The translations under genes and the position numbers were made by a program. Below, in pieces: positions 10,731 through 20,829 of a stretch of DNA of 64,000 nt. Below the pieces are notes generated by a model. That model did not search any database. It saw only the letters and a list, made by a program, of their open reading frames with translations, and was not told the DNA's origin. Positions within the stretch are counted from its first letter, which is position 1. The number at the start of each line of letters is the position of its first letter. Origin of the DNA: Echinometra lucunter (taxonomy: Eukaryota; Echinodermata; Echinoidea; Camarodonta; Echinometridae); the NCBI GenBank assembly GCA_029962745.1, contig CM057171.1:19493034-19557033 (forward strand), in the 5' to 3' direction.

Positions 10731-12083
10731 ATGACGACTGTAGTAAATCATAGCCATGGACGTATAATGCTTCGTATGATGGTTGTTTCTCTGGTCATCA
10801 CGGCGAATTCATCAGAACAGACCACAAAGCAAACAACATCTGTCACCACTGTTACAGAAGGTTCGAGGCTCCTGGCAACTTACTCGAAAAGGAGTTGGAT
10901 CAGTATGCCTTCGCAGAAGATATCTCCAGTGATTACAGAAGTAATAGAAGAAGCTTCCCTCCCACCATCACAGTGGCACTTCAAATCTGATGAGACAGAA
11001 ACCGTACAAGAATTTGTTAGTGAATTAATAACTGTCACTATGAATCCCATGTCGACAGGACTGGTCCCCATGGACACAAGTCAATGGCAGTGGGAATTCT
11101 CCTGGGACTGGAACATCATCATGCAGTTCATCCTCTCGCTGATCGGTGTTTTTGGAAACCTTCTGGTAGTCATTGTCATGGGCGTTCGCAAATCCACCTC
11201 GAATAGTACAGATATTCTCGTCATGGCTTTAGCTGTTGCCGACTTGCTGACGTCGGTGTGTAACATCCCTATTCCGCAGGCGACGCAAGTGCCCGCGTCA
11301 ATACTCGGCGCCCTGTACTGCCGCATCATTCTCTACAAGTTCCATACTTGGGTTTGCGTCATTACTTCCAGTATCATCCTTGTGGGACTGTCTTTTGAGC
11401 GTTTGGCAGCGGTGCGCTATCCCCTGCATTTTCGAAAGATCTTCACCAACCGTCGGGTCTACATCTTTATCACGGTAACATGGCTGTTCTCCTTCCTATC
11501 CTGCTGCTACTACTTCATAGAAATCCGGAAAATGCTCCAGGAAAGTTTCTCCTATGAGAACAATTGTATCGCATCCGCTTCTGTTCCTTCTAGACTGAAG
11601 AAACTGAAAATTTTCACCTTGACCAATTTCGTGATCCGTCTGGTTATTCCGATCATTTTAATGATGGTGACCCAGACAGCTACAGCCGTGACGCTTCATC
11701 TCCAGTCTCGTCGCCTGCGGGGATCATTGTCAACGTCTCAAGCACCGAATCAGACCTATCACATCCTGGCCAGGAACCGCGTCATCAAAGTCATGCTGAT
11801 CGTCGTCATCATCTTCATCCTCTGCTGGGCTCCGAGCCAGATTACCTGGGTCATCATCTCTTTTAGAGGATCGGCAAAAGACTACATCGACGGCACCTTG
11901 CGTCAAATTCTTAACCTCGTCACCTTTATCAACTCCTCCATCAACCCCTTTATCTACACGTCACAGTATCCCAAATTCCGTTCTGCTGTAAAGGAGATCC
12001 TAGTTGGTAAGACAAAGAAGAATGTGCCACTCTTTGGTGTCAGTTACCCTCCTCTCCCAAAACATAAGCATGATAAGCAATGA
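10731..12083 (+). CDS. Rhodopsin-family (class A) G-protein-coupled receptor, single coding exon
   Basis: A plasma-membrane receptor of 450 residues if started at ATG 10731. That start gives an N-terminus with sequons (NHS, NSS) and a hydrophobic MLRMMVVSLVITA stretch; an ATG in frame at 10593 would add 46 residues. A Thr/Ser-rich ectodomain of about 120 residues precedes seven membrane helices. Family marks: GNLLVV in TM1, LAVADLL in TM2, Cys before TM3 (ALYC) and in loop 2 (NNC), FERLAAVRYP at the end of TM3 (ERL, not the usual DRY/ERY), CWAP in TM6 and NSSINPFIY in TM7. The short third loop and the TM6/TM7 wording suit a peptide-type receptor, but the ligand is unknown. An ATTAAA at 12162 could serve polyadenylation. 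Confidence 0.9.
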   Translation: MTTVVNHSHGRIMLRMMVVSLVITANSSEQTTKQTTSVTTVTEGSRLLATYSKRSWISMPSQKISPVITEVIEEASLPPSQWHFKSDETETVQEFVSELITVTMNPMSTGLVPMDTSQWQWEFSWDWNIIMQFILSLIGVFGNLLVVIVMGVRKSTSNSTDILVMALAVADLLTSVCNIPIPQATQVPASILGALYCRIILYKFHTWVCVITSSIILVGLSFERLAAVRYPLHFRKIFTNRRVYIFITVTWLFSFLSCCYYFIEIRKMLQESFSYENNCIASASVPSRLKKLKIFTLTNFVIRLVIPIILMMVTQTATAVTLHLQSRRLRGSLSTSQAPNQTYHILARNRVIKVMLIVVIIFILCWAPSQITWVIISFRGSAKDYIDGTLRQILNLVTFINSSINPFIYTSQYPKFRSAVKEILVGKTKKNVPLFGVSYPPLPKHKHDKQ

Positions 12084-12257
12084 TAAGAGAGATTTAAGTG
12101 GCTGATGAGATGCAGACTTGATGGGAACTCTTTATATCCTCCTCTAAAACAATATGAACAACATTAAAGTAAGATTTTGGGTGACACTCATTGCTCAGAA
12201 GTGGTATTAACCATCATATTCTCCTGATCTATGAAGGGAATTATATCTGTTATAAAG

Positions 12258-12390
12258 AAAAGAAGAAGAAGAAGAAGAAGAAGAAGAAGAAGAAGAAGAA
12301 GAAGAAGAAGAAGAAGAAGAAGAAGAAGAAGAAGAAGAAGAAGAAGAAGAAGGAGAAGAAGAAGAAGAAGAAGAAGAAGAAGAAGAAGGA
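12258..12390. repeat. (AAG)n microsatellite
   Basis: About 130 bp of AAG/AGG triplets. All long frames through it encode Lys, Arg, Leu or Phe homopolymers and are artefacts. Confidence 0.97.
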
Positions 12391-12930
12391 GAAAATCTCC
12401 CATGATCCTTGAAGACGATTCGCTTGGGTAAAATTCAAGACAGAAGAGAGTGTACTCTCTTTGTATCAACTATCTTCTTTCCCATGTCTTTAAGACAGAT
12501 TCAATTCAGCGGTAGCATAACATTCTTGGGAATATTCTATTTGCCCATACACTCCCAACTCTTTCCAGTAAATTACATCCGATAAGACACACTGTCCAGT
12601 ACCCCACTCTGCCGGCCCATCAGGGAGATTCAAGTGGATACGACGAATATTAATTAGAATCCCTGCCCTTAAACCCCGTTCCTGTACACATGCGTAAACA
12701 CAGGTTTTCCAAAACCACCCTAAACGAGTTCTATCCAATGATCACCCCCCTTTTTTTTCTTTTTTTTTTTAAATATCAAGCCATCTTGAAAAATTTACCC
12801 CTTAAACGAGTCAACCTCTTTGGACATACCTAAATAAATACACAAAGTATTTACACAAAGTCTAGACTGGGGGTGGGGAAAACAATACCGTAAAAGCGTG
12901 TTAATAAACTAAAACCATAGAGACGGTGAC
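12391..12930. other. Gene-free stretch
   Basis: No recognised feature. One 82-codon minus-strand frame (12490-12738) has no recognisable domain and no supporting splice or start context. Confidence 0.4.
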
Positions 12931-13003
12931 AGCCCACTTCACCGAAGGCCCGCGAGACCGACTTTTTTTTTTGTATCTTATTTTCCTTCATCAGGTGCCG
13001 CGG

Positions 13004-13050
13004 TCGAGTGGTTTAAGGCGCCATCCATGTTGCAGCGGCGTAACAGGTGC
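13004..13050 (+). pseudogene. tRNA-like box-A remnant
   Basis: GGTGCCGCGGTCGAGTGG followed by TTTAAGGCG resembles the 5' half of a Leu/Ser-type tRNA (D-arm with box A). A mirrored copy lies at about 14634-14664, and a fuller relative at 46043-46116 on the minus strand. It has no box B nearby, so it is a fragment captured in the foldback arm. Confidence 0.5.
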
Positions 13051-14697
13051 CTGCTATCAGAGGGGGAGGGGGGGGGGGGGCAGAGCCAAATATTTCCCGG
13101 TAACTCCGTCTAGAATTAGTGGCGTAGCTAGGATTTCAGTTTAGGGGGCGGTAGTGAGCACGGGAAGCGCGCTTCCAAGGGGGGTGCAGGGAGAGGGGAG
13201 TGTCCCCCGCGAGAAGCGCGGAAGCTCCGACGTTCCTTTGAATCGTTCCTTGTCTGCTCCCGCTCATCTTAATACGTCCTCTGCCTGGTATCCGGGGGGG
13301 GGGGGGGTGGGGCAGAGCCAAAAATGTCCCGGTAACTTAGTCCAGAATCAGTGGCTTTGCTTGGATTTCATTTTAGGGGGCGGTAGTGAGCACGCGAAAC
13401 ACTTGCGAAACACTTAATACTGAGCGCGCGAAAGGCGCTCCCTTTAAGGGGAGTTTTCCCCCTCCCCCACGAAGCACGGAAGCTCCGACGTTTTCTTCGA
13501 ATTGTTCCTTGTTTGCTCCTGCTCTTCTTACGTTCTCTGCCTGTTATCGGGGGGGGGGGGGGCAGAACCTGTGTCTATCAGTGGGTGGGATGAGTGTGTG
13601 CGTTTATATGCAAAATATGGTTAGAATATTTCTTTAAAAGAAGAAAAGCTTGTAATTTGCAACAGCCCACTTCGGATGCGGCACCACAGTATTTTGGTTC
13701 ATCAGTTCATTAAGAATTATGTTCTAATTGTTGTAACATTTTTTGGTTTCACCACGGTTGTGTAGATTTCTTCAGAGACTTTGGCATGATTTCGTTAGAC
13801 GATGAAGTGAGAGACGGGATGGGGTGTCCGATTTCGTAGTATCATGAAAAGCATTTTTGCAAACTATTCCAATTGTAATAATTTTATACTCCGGCAGAAG
13901 CTGAAATTTTATCTCAGAGAATTGATATTAAAAAAGGAATCAATATTAATGAATAGCTGAATGAATGAATGAATGGACGCATGAATGATGAATATATAAA
14001 TGAACATCTATATTTATTAATTGATTACACCCTCGTAGCAAAGGGGGTGGGGACAGTCGCGCCCCCCAAAAAACGCCAACAAAAAAAAAAAAAAAAAGAA
14101 AAAAAAAAGAAGGGGGAAAACGTAAGAAGAGCAGGAGCAGACAAGGAACTATTCGAAGAAAACATCGGACCTTCCGTGCTTCGCGGGGAGGGGGAAAACT
14201 CCCCTTATAGGGAGCGCCTTTCGCGCGCTCAGTATTAAGTGTTTCGCAAGTGTTTCGCGTGCTCACTACCGCCCCCTAAAATGAAATCCTAGGAAAGCCA
14301 CTGATTCTGGACTAAGTTACGGGGACATTTTTGGCTCTGCCCCCCACCCCCCCCCCCCCCCCGATAACAGGCAGAGGACGTATTAAGATGAGCGGGAGCA
14401 GACAAGGAACGATTCAAAGGAACGTCGGAGCTTCCGCGCTTCTCGCGGGGGACACTCCCCCCTCCCTGCACCCCCCTTGGGACCGCGCTTCCCGTGCTCA
14501 CTACCGCCCCCTAAACTGATATCCTAGCTACGCCACTAATTCTAGACGGAGTTACCGGGAAATATTTGGCTCTGCCCCCCACCCCCCCCCCCCCCCCCTC
14601 TGATAGCAGGCACCTGTTACGGCCGCTGCAACAAGGCGCCTTAAACCACTCGACCGCGGCACCTGATGAAGGAAAATAAGATACAAAAAAAAAAGTC

Positions 14698-14777
14698 GGT
14701 CTCGCGGGCCTTCGGTCTCGCGGGCCTTCGGTCTCGCGGGTCTTCGGTCTCGCGGGTCTTCGGCCTCGCGGGCCTTC
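14698..14777 (+). repeat. Five tandem 16-bp GC-rich units
   Basis: Units of GGTCTCGCGGG(C/T)CTTC start at 14698, 14714, 14730, 14746 and 14762. The opposite arm of the foldback (about 12944-12959) has a single unit, so the array expanded, or contracted, on one arm only. Confidence 0.9.
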
Positions 14778-14790
14778 GGTCAAGTGGGCG

Positions 14791-15202
14791 GACCCCTATA
14801 AGACATAGGATTTCTATGACTAAAACCCTCTTTCCTGATTTTTGGGCATTTTTGGCACCCTAAACGCGTCGCGCGCATCACGTGCCTTTAACCGGGGGGG
14901 GGGATGTAACATAAAAAATACAAGCAATCTTACAACTGATATCAGATGTAAGTCTATGGCAAACCATGTACCAAAGAGTTACAATTGATTGTAAAATTGA
15001 TCGTATCTCTTTATGTTACACCCCCCAGCACTATTATTTTACTGCCTCCATGCCTTAAACAATTACATCATTGAGTAAGGCGCGCTGTATATACATGATT
15101 TTACATCTTATGAATTTATATGAAATCTTATAGAGTCAGCACTGCGTAAGGTATTTTAACAATCTTGTTCACTTGCCTCGATCTGTTATATATGTATATG
15201 TA
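14791..15202. other. Gene-free stretch
   Basis: Contains a G-run near 14894 and an imperfect inverted pair, GATGTAACATAAA (14902) / TTTATGTTACA (15010), suggesting a small hairpin element at about 14890-15030. Nothing else recognised. Confidence 0.4.
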
Positions 15203-15969
15203 GGGTGTCCCAGAAAAAGCGGAACGGTGGATTTTCAGTACTTTACCTTCAGAAAGTAGATAATCTTTTACTTTAGTAGGTAAAGCATCTTCCCAAAGAG
15301 AATAATACCAAGATTATTAAATTTGGTGAAGTAATTTTGATTCTATGCCCGTTTTTTAAAATACAGTAATTTTCGAATTTCGCATGTTTTTGGCGACAGT
15401 GTCAAAGAGCAGAATTGTGTCGGGAATGGCCTTTCTTATGGCATGTGTATGGCACGTTTTGTTGCTGACATGCATCAATGGACTTCCCTCAAACATTGTT
15501 TTATAAAAGGCCATCCCGGCACAAAGCTACTCTCATCACTCGCCAAAAATTTGGAAATGACTGTATATACACAGTAAAAATAGAATTAAACAACTTGTAT
15601 AAATTTTACACAACCTGGTTTACTATATGAACTGATCAGGGAATTGTTTAAAAGTTTAAACAATGTTCCATTTTTTGAACTAGAAAATAATGTTGAAAAT
15701 TGAACATTGCTGTTTAAAACTTTGAACAGTTATTTAAACTTTTAAACAATACCTGATCAGTTCATATAGTAAACCAGCTTGTATAAAGCATTTTACTGTG
15801 TATTTTACGAAACGGGCATAGAATACAAATTACTTCACCAAATTCAATGATATTGGTATCATTTTCTTCGGTAGACGATGCTCTACCCACATGACCCACT
15901 AATGTAAAAAGATTATACTTTTTGAAGGTAAAGTACTGAAAATCCACGGTTCCGCTTTTTCTGGGACAG
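15203..15969. mobile_element. Mariner-type MITE with long inverted termini, carrying a nested hairpin element
   Basis: Outer ends are GGTGTCCCAGAAAAAGCGG and its complement CCGCTTTTTCTGGGACAG. The match extends inward (GGATTTTCAGTACTTTACCT) and TA flanks both sides (15201-15202, 15970-15971). At the centre (about 15569-15805) lies a second palindrome: ACACAGTAAAA...CTGGTTTACTATATGAACTG reads back as its complement, and TTTAAAAGTTTAAACAAT is also mirrored. Confidence 0.78.
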
Positions 15970-16409
15970 TACATGGAGCTTGAAATATAGGCATACGGGA
16001 TAATTGGGCCCTTAGGTAAATGGAGATGTCCTTACCCATCCCCCCTGCATGTAAGCCCCAGTCTCATAGAGTGTAACGATCGGTTTCCGACCATATAGAC
16101 AACCACTTCTTTTTCCGCCACTGCAGTGGCGGGCGCTTCTTGAAAAAAGGGTTGCTAAGGATCGTAACACAGCATTTCCTTTCAAATTTCGAGGTTTTAG
16201 TTTTGAGTAGTTGTCAATGCTCGCAGACTTGCAGCTTATTTTTCTCATTTCATGTAAGTATTTGTAGAGTAATGACTGTACATTAATTTTAAAAAGTAAC
16301 TTTGATGTGTTTTCTCTTAAAGACGATCGAGGATAGTCACTTTTTTTACGTTATACATGTATTTGTAAAGGAAAGAGGAAAACAATGCAGAAATCATTAT
16401 TTGCCCATT

Positions 16410-16865
16410 ATTTAGATTCCATCTCTCCTCTTTTAAAGAAACTCCACTGGCTACCCATCGAAAAAACGTGTTCTATTTAAGATTATTATCATGTGTTTTA
16501 AAGCACACAATAATCTTGCTCTTTATCTTATATATCAGATCTTATTCATAGACACAATTCAATACGTACACTTCGATCTTCATCACAAAACCTCCTTGCA
16601 ACACACTCTGTTAATATGCATACTTATGGACACCGATCCTTTGTAGTTTCAGCCCCAGCTCTGTGGAATTCTTATCTATTAGGAATGTAACTTCCCTTAA
16701 TGATTTTAAGAGTTTAAAAAACGTACCTTTTCCAACAATAGTGTAATGTAATTTGTTGTTTGTGTTTGTCCTCTTAGATAGTTATGTAACCATTACTTTT
16801 TTTCTTTCTAGTGTAAAGCGCATAGAGAATTAAGGTTTGATTATTATGCGCTAAATAAATCTAAA

Positions 16866-16903
<38 letters not shown>

Positions 16904-16956
16904 CATTATTATCATTATTATTATTATTATTATGATTATGATTATTATTATCATTA

Positions 16957-17017
<61 letters not shown>

Positions 17018-17038
17018 CATTATTATTATTATTATTAT
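16410..17038 (+). mobile_element. 3' end of a CR1/L2-type LINE with (ATT)n tail
   Basis: Reading the plus strand with stops and frameshifts gives the conserved end of a reverse-transcriptase ORF: KKLHWLPIE, then ...YISDLIHRH, ...TLRSSSQNLL, ...TYGHRSFVVSAPALWNS. The 3' end ATTATGCGCTAAATAAAT precedes an ATT microsatellite (16868-17038), the typical tail of this group. It is inactive. Confidence 0.8.
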
Positions 17039-18760
17039 ACATACATATTCGTTCTGATACGACCGTAGATACAATATAAATTAAATTTTAAAATAATTTT
17101 TGTGTGTATAGTACACTGTACATGTATCATTGTGTGCATATAGTTAACGCCACTGTTCGAAGTCTTTGCTGTGATTTGTGGTCAAAAAATAAATTTATAG
17201 TTATTTTTGTTGTGATTTGTTGTCAAAAAATGTTAAATTTCTTTTTTTATTCCCCCTACCCATACACACTCACTTTTCAAGAAGATTCTCTCCCTCTCTC
17301 TCTCTCTCTCTCTCTTCCTTCCTTTCTCTCCCTCTTTCTTTCTCACTTTCTCATCACAGCAGGATCTTATGTTGAAATTTTCGATAAATCCACTAGTATC
17401 ATAAACGACCGTTATAGTAGTGAAATTGTATTGGGTTTTTTCAGATTGCTGTGTCATTTCTGTCGAAAGTACTTTTCACAATGGCATTTAATCTCCCGAA
17501 TAAAAAAGAAGAAAACAGATTTGCAATTTAGTAGTTATGTAACTAACATGAACAGGCTCTGGATGATGTAATTTCCGTGAATGATTAATAAAATAAATTT
17601 AATTGAATGGAATATACGGAGTTCGTTCTGAGACCAAAGGAATGGGTTCTTACGCAAAGCTCTTGTAAAGCAAAGTTCAGTTGTTTTGTTAATTACTGCC
17701 AATTGATTTTGCCCATTGTCATGATTGCACCCCGCGGCACACCAGTTACAACTATTTCACAGCACGTCAATAAAAAGCTCGAAGAGTAAGAATTTGTAAA
17801 AGAATTATTAAGAATGATGTTGAGAGATACTAAATTTTCTATTGGATTAACTTGTGAAGAGCAAATTGCTTGAATCGATGCCCGGAGAGGCAGAGAGAAA
17901 GAGAGATAAAGACAAATATTGGAGGAAGGAAAGAGACTGGGAGAGAGGAAGATAGAGAGGAAAATGAAGGAGAGAGAGTGAGTGAGAGAGAGAGAGAGAG
18001 CAGAAAAAAATGCTCCTCGCAAAGTTATTTGTTGAAATAGTTTTGCATAAAAGCGTAACAAAATCTCACAAAAATACAATGCTCCTTACATGCCTTATGA
18101 GTGATGAGTAAACTGTTTATTAAACATTATCAAGATAAATAATGCTCTTTAAAACTCAGATTTGCTTCTTAAGCTACTCGCCTTTTCACTGGCAAAAGTA
18201 TAATTATCAATAAATACCTAACAATAAGTGTAATCTTGACTTCATTAATTCATGAGTACGCTTACCATACTTTACAAGCGTTTTACAATAACAGTAAATA
18301 GTATTACTTCCCACAAATTCCGGAACATGCGCTCAATATACTATGGCACAATAATCACAAACTACTATGTAATATGATATAATCCATCAAAAAGAACATG
18401 CATGAAAACAAGAAAAGGTTCGTATATCTTGAAAAATACAACATGACGTGAAGTGTTATACTGATCTTCAACAGCTTCGGAATATTCCTTCTGATCATCC
18501 TGCTTGAAAAGGAACCTCTTAAACATGTTAAATTGCTGGCTAAAAAACAAAATGAAAAAAAAAATAGTGATGATATTGACAATTATACATTGTATAAGAA
18601 TGGCGTTTTCTAGATAGTGTCAGTTCAGGCGCTCATAATATAGCCCCTGCTCTAATATATTTCATTTGAATTCCTTACGAAATGCAGTGCTTGTGTATTT
18701 ACATTTTGATATAAACAATGTCAAATAAGTCCGAAAAGAGTTTTACAATGCCTGGACTTC
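17039..18760. other. Gene-free stretch
   Basis: No recognised gene. Contains a CT-rich tract (17288-17345), a GA-rich tract (17890-18000), and ordinary AT-rich DNA. Confidence 0.45.
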
Positions 18761-19671
18761 CCCTGGGCGGTGTTTCATAAAGCTATTCTTATGTTACGAA
18801 CGACTTTACGCACGACTGGAACATGTTCTTGGGTGCTAATCAGATTCTCATTCATGTACATATAGCACAAGAAGGTATCACCAGTCGTGCTTAACCCTAA
18901 CCAGGCTGGGCTATTTGAGCGATGCTATACCTGGGGGGGGGGGGCAGATTCCACCCCCCTTGAGATCTCGGCCGTCGATCGGGTGATCGCGCTGAAAATC
19001 GGCACGCACGTCACCCGTGACGTCATCTACCAGTCTGCGTAGTTAAATTTTACGAAATAATTCGTTAGGTAATTAATTATGCTAATTTGTGCGCAAATCA
19101 GACTTTTTGCTATAAATCACTAGATGAAGCTCCAAATAGTCTAATTTTTGTTGTAAATACTCTTTGTAGTGGTGTTAACAAGTATACATGAAAAAAAATC
19201 GGAATCAAATTTAATTTCTTATGTATTTCACTGTTTTTGAAATTTCTTATGTATTTCTTTGTTTTTCGACCTTTTTTTATTGTTTTTTCGATGAAATTCG
19301 TCGCCAATACTATTTGGATCATAACCAGACTAAAACTAATTGATTTTGATCATTAATAGTAAAAATAATCATACATTTATGAATTTTTGCTGAAAACACA
19401 ATTTGTATTGGATTTGTACATGAAATCACATTTTGGAGCAATTTTTGATACGACATGCGAGTACAAAATATTGCGTAACTTCGGTACTGCGTACCCGGAC
19501 GTCACGAATTTGGTCTCAAAAGATGCGCGAGACGCTACAGAAAAAAGTCATGCAGCGTCGTGGCGACATCTAAGCGCGTTGCGGACATATCGCGCGAAAC
19601 GTCCGGGGGGGGGGGGGCGTGGATTCCACCCCAGCATTTTTAGGGTTAAAGCTTTATGAAACACCCCCTGG
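18761..19671. mobile_element. MITE with GGTGTTTCATAAAGCT termini and a nested G-run element
   Basis: Left CCCTGGGCGGTGTTTCATAA and right TTATGAAACACCCCCTGG are complementary. A second pair of ends lies inside: TTAACCCTAACCAGGCTGGG near 18892 and TTTTTAGGGTTAAA near 19638, each adjoining a G-run plus ATTCCACCCC. This indicates one element inserted in another. Confidence 0.65.
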
Positions 19672-20829
19672 AATATTAATAGGAACGAGTTGTGCACTAC
19701 ATTGTGTTTCTTGTCCGTCCTTGTGTACCATCCTTATAGCAAAAATTTTGAAGAAATCATTTCTTTGAACAAACATACAATTTCAATTTTATAATCTCAA
19801 TTATTCCACAGAATCCCCAAACTGAATGAAATGACAACAAAGATGGTGTTATCATTTACAATGATAACAAATTTAATCTAACAAAATGAAGTCACTTATT
19901 CGGCAGAGTTAGCCGGAAAAAAACAGTTAGACATTACTTTCATTCAAATTTCAATTAGTGCGAATTGTAAATCGTATTCACAGCATAAACCAGGTAAAAT
20001 ATATGTTGCAAAATGATTGTTTAACTATTACAATACAGTAAAAAAAAAAAAATCGCAAAATTTCCCCATTCCTTCTCCAACGATGAAATAAACTTGGCAA
20101 TTTCTTCCAAATGATAATATGTACATTTATATAAGTAAATATATCGATTTCATTTTAAAGTATATAAAGCACTATTAGCTATTTGGGTTATTTGGATCAT
20201 TAGATTAGTTTTGCTCTGACGCTCCTTATATCATGTTCAGTCACATGTGTTGTTTTTATAAGCAATATAATGCTATGTTATGATTATATGTTGAACACTT
20301 TTAAAAAAATTCTTATTTCAGTCACATCCCTCTGGATCAAATTGTTCTATTATCAGGCAGTGTACCGTGTAGAAATGCATGATTTCATGCACCGCGAAAT
20401 CTTATTTTTTATTCTTAGTCTCGAGGAACACCCAATCGGTGTTATGGCACTTATTCGCCAGCCTCTTCTTCAGTCAGCTTTGGAAATTCAATCTCGCCTC
20501 GAAAAAAATAGCTCTGCCTTCATGTATTAATATTTAGAATACAAGGAGGTAACCAGGAATCTCGCACAGCAACACCTTCCAAGGTATGGTGAAGCCATAA
20601 GCATGATAAACGAGTAAAATCATGGCTTCACCATGTTTCCTAACATTACCCTTTTTATTGGATTCTGGCTGTTTGATTTCTTTTGTGAAAATCTGAAGGT
20701 ACACCATGTTCTGTATAATGTAGGAAAATTCTTTAAATATCTGCTTATTCAACCTTGAAAAAGCTTCCTTTTTCGAATGTTAAAATCTTTACTTTTTGAA
20801 GGCGATTTTATTCCTCTTGTCTTAAAACC
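19672..20829. other. 3' flank/UTR side of the LRR-GPCR gene
   Basis: No gene recognised on either strand. The minus-strand LRR-GPCR transcript should end here. Confidence 0.45.
20807..20812 (-). promoter_or_regulatory. Candidate polyadenylation signal for the LRR-GPCR gene
   Basis: AATAAA on the minus strand, about 18 nt after the TAA stop; another lies at 20652-20657. Position fits, function not shown. Confidence 0.35.

Larger units (their letters stand above)
12931..14790. mobile_element. Large foldback (inverted-repeat) structure, arms 12931-13532 and 14121-14790
   Basis: The left arm reads inward as the reverse complement of the right arm over about 600 bp. Paired landmarks: CGGTCGAGTGGTTTAAGGCG (13004) with its complement near 14640; CAGAGCCAAATATTTCCCGG (13081) near 14560; and GGGGGCGGTAGTGAGCAC twice in each arm. 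Within each arm, a module of about 240 bp (CAGAGCCAAA...GAAGCTCCGACG...CTCTGCCTG.TATC then a G-run) is tandemly duplicated. The loop (13533-14120) is not symmetrical. No transposase is seen, so it is probably a non-autonomous foldback transposon. Confidence 0.8.

Noticed and set aside
12188..12469. Poly-Lys, poly-Arg and poly-Leu frames
   Set aside because: These are readings of an (AAG)n microsatellite.
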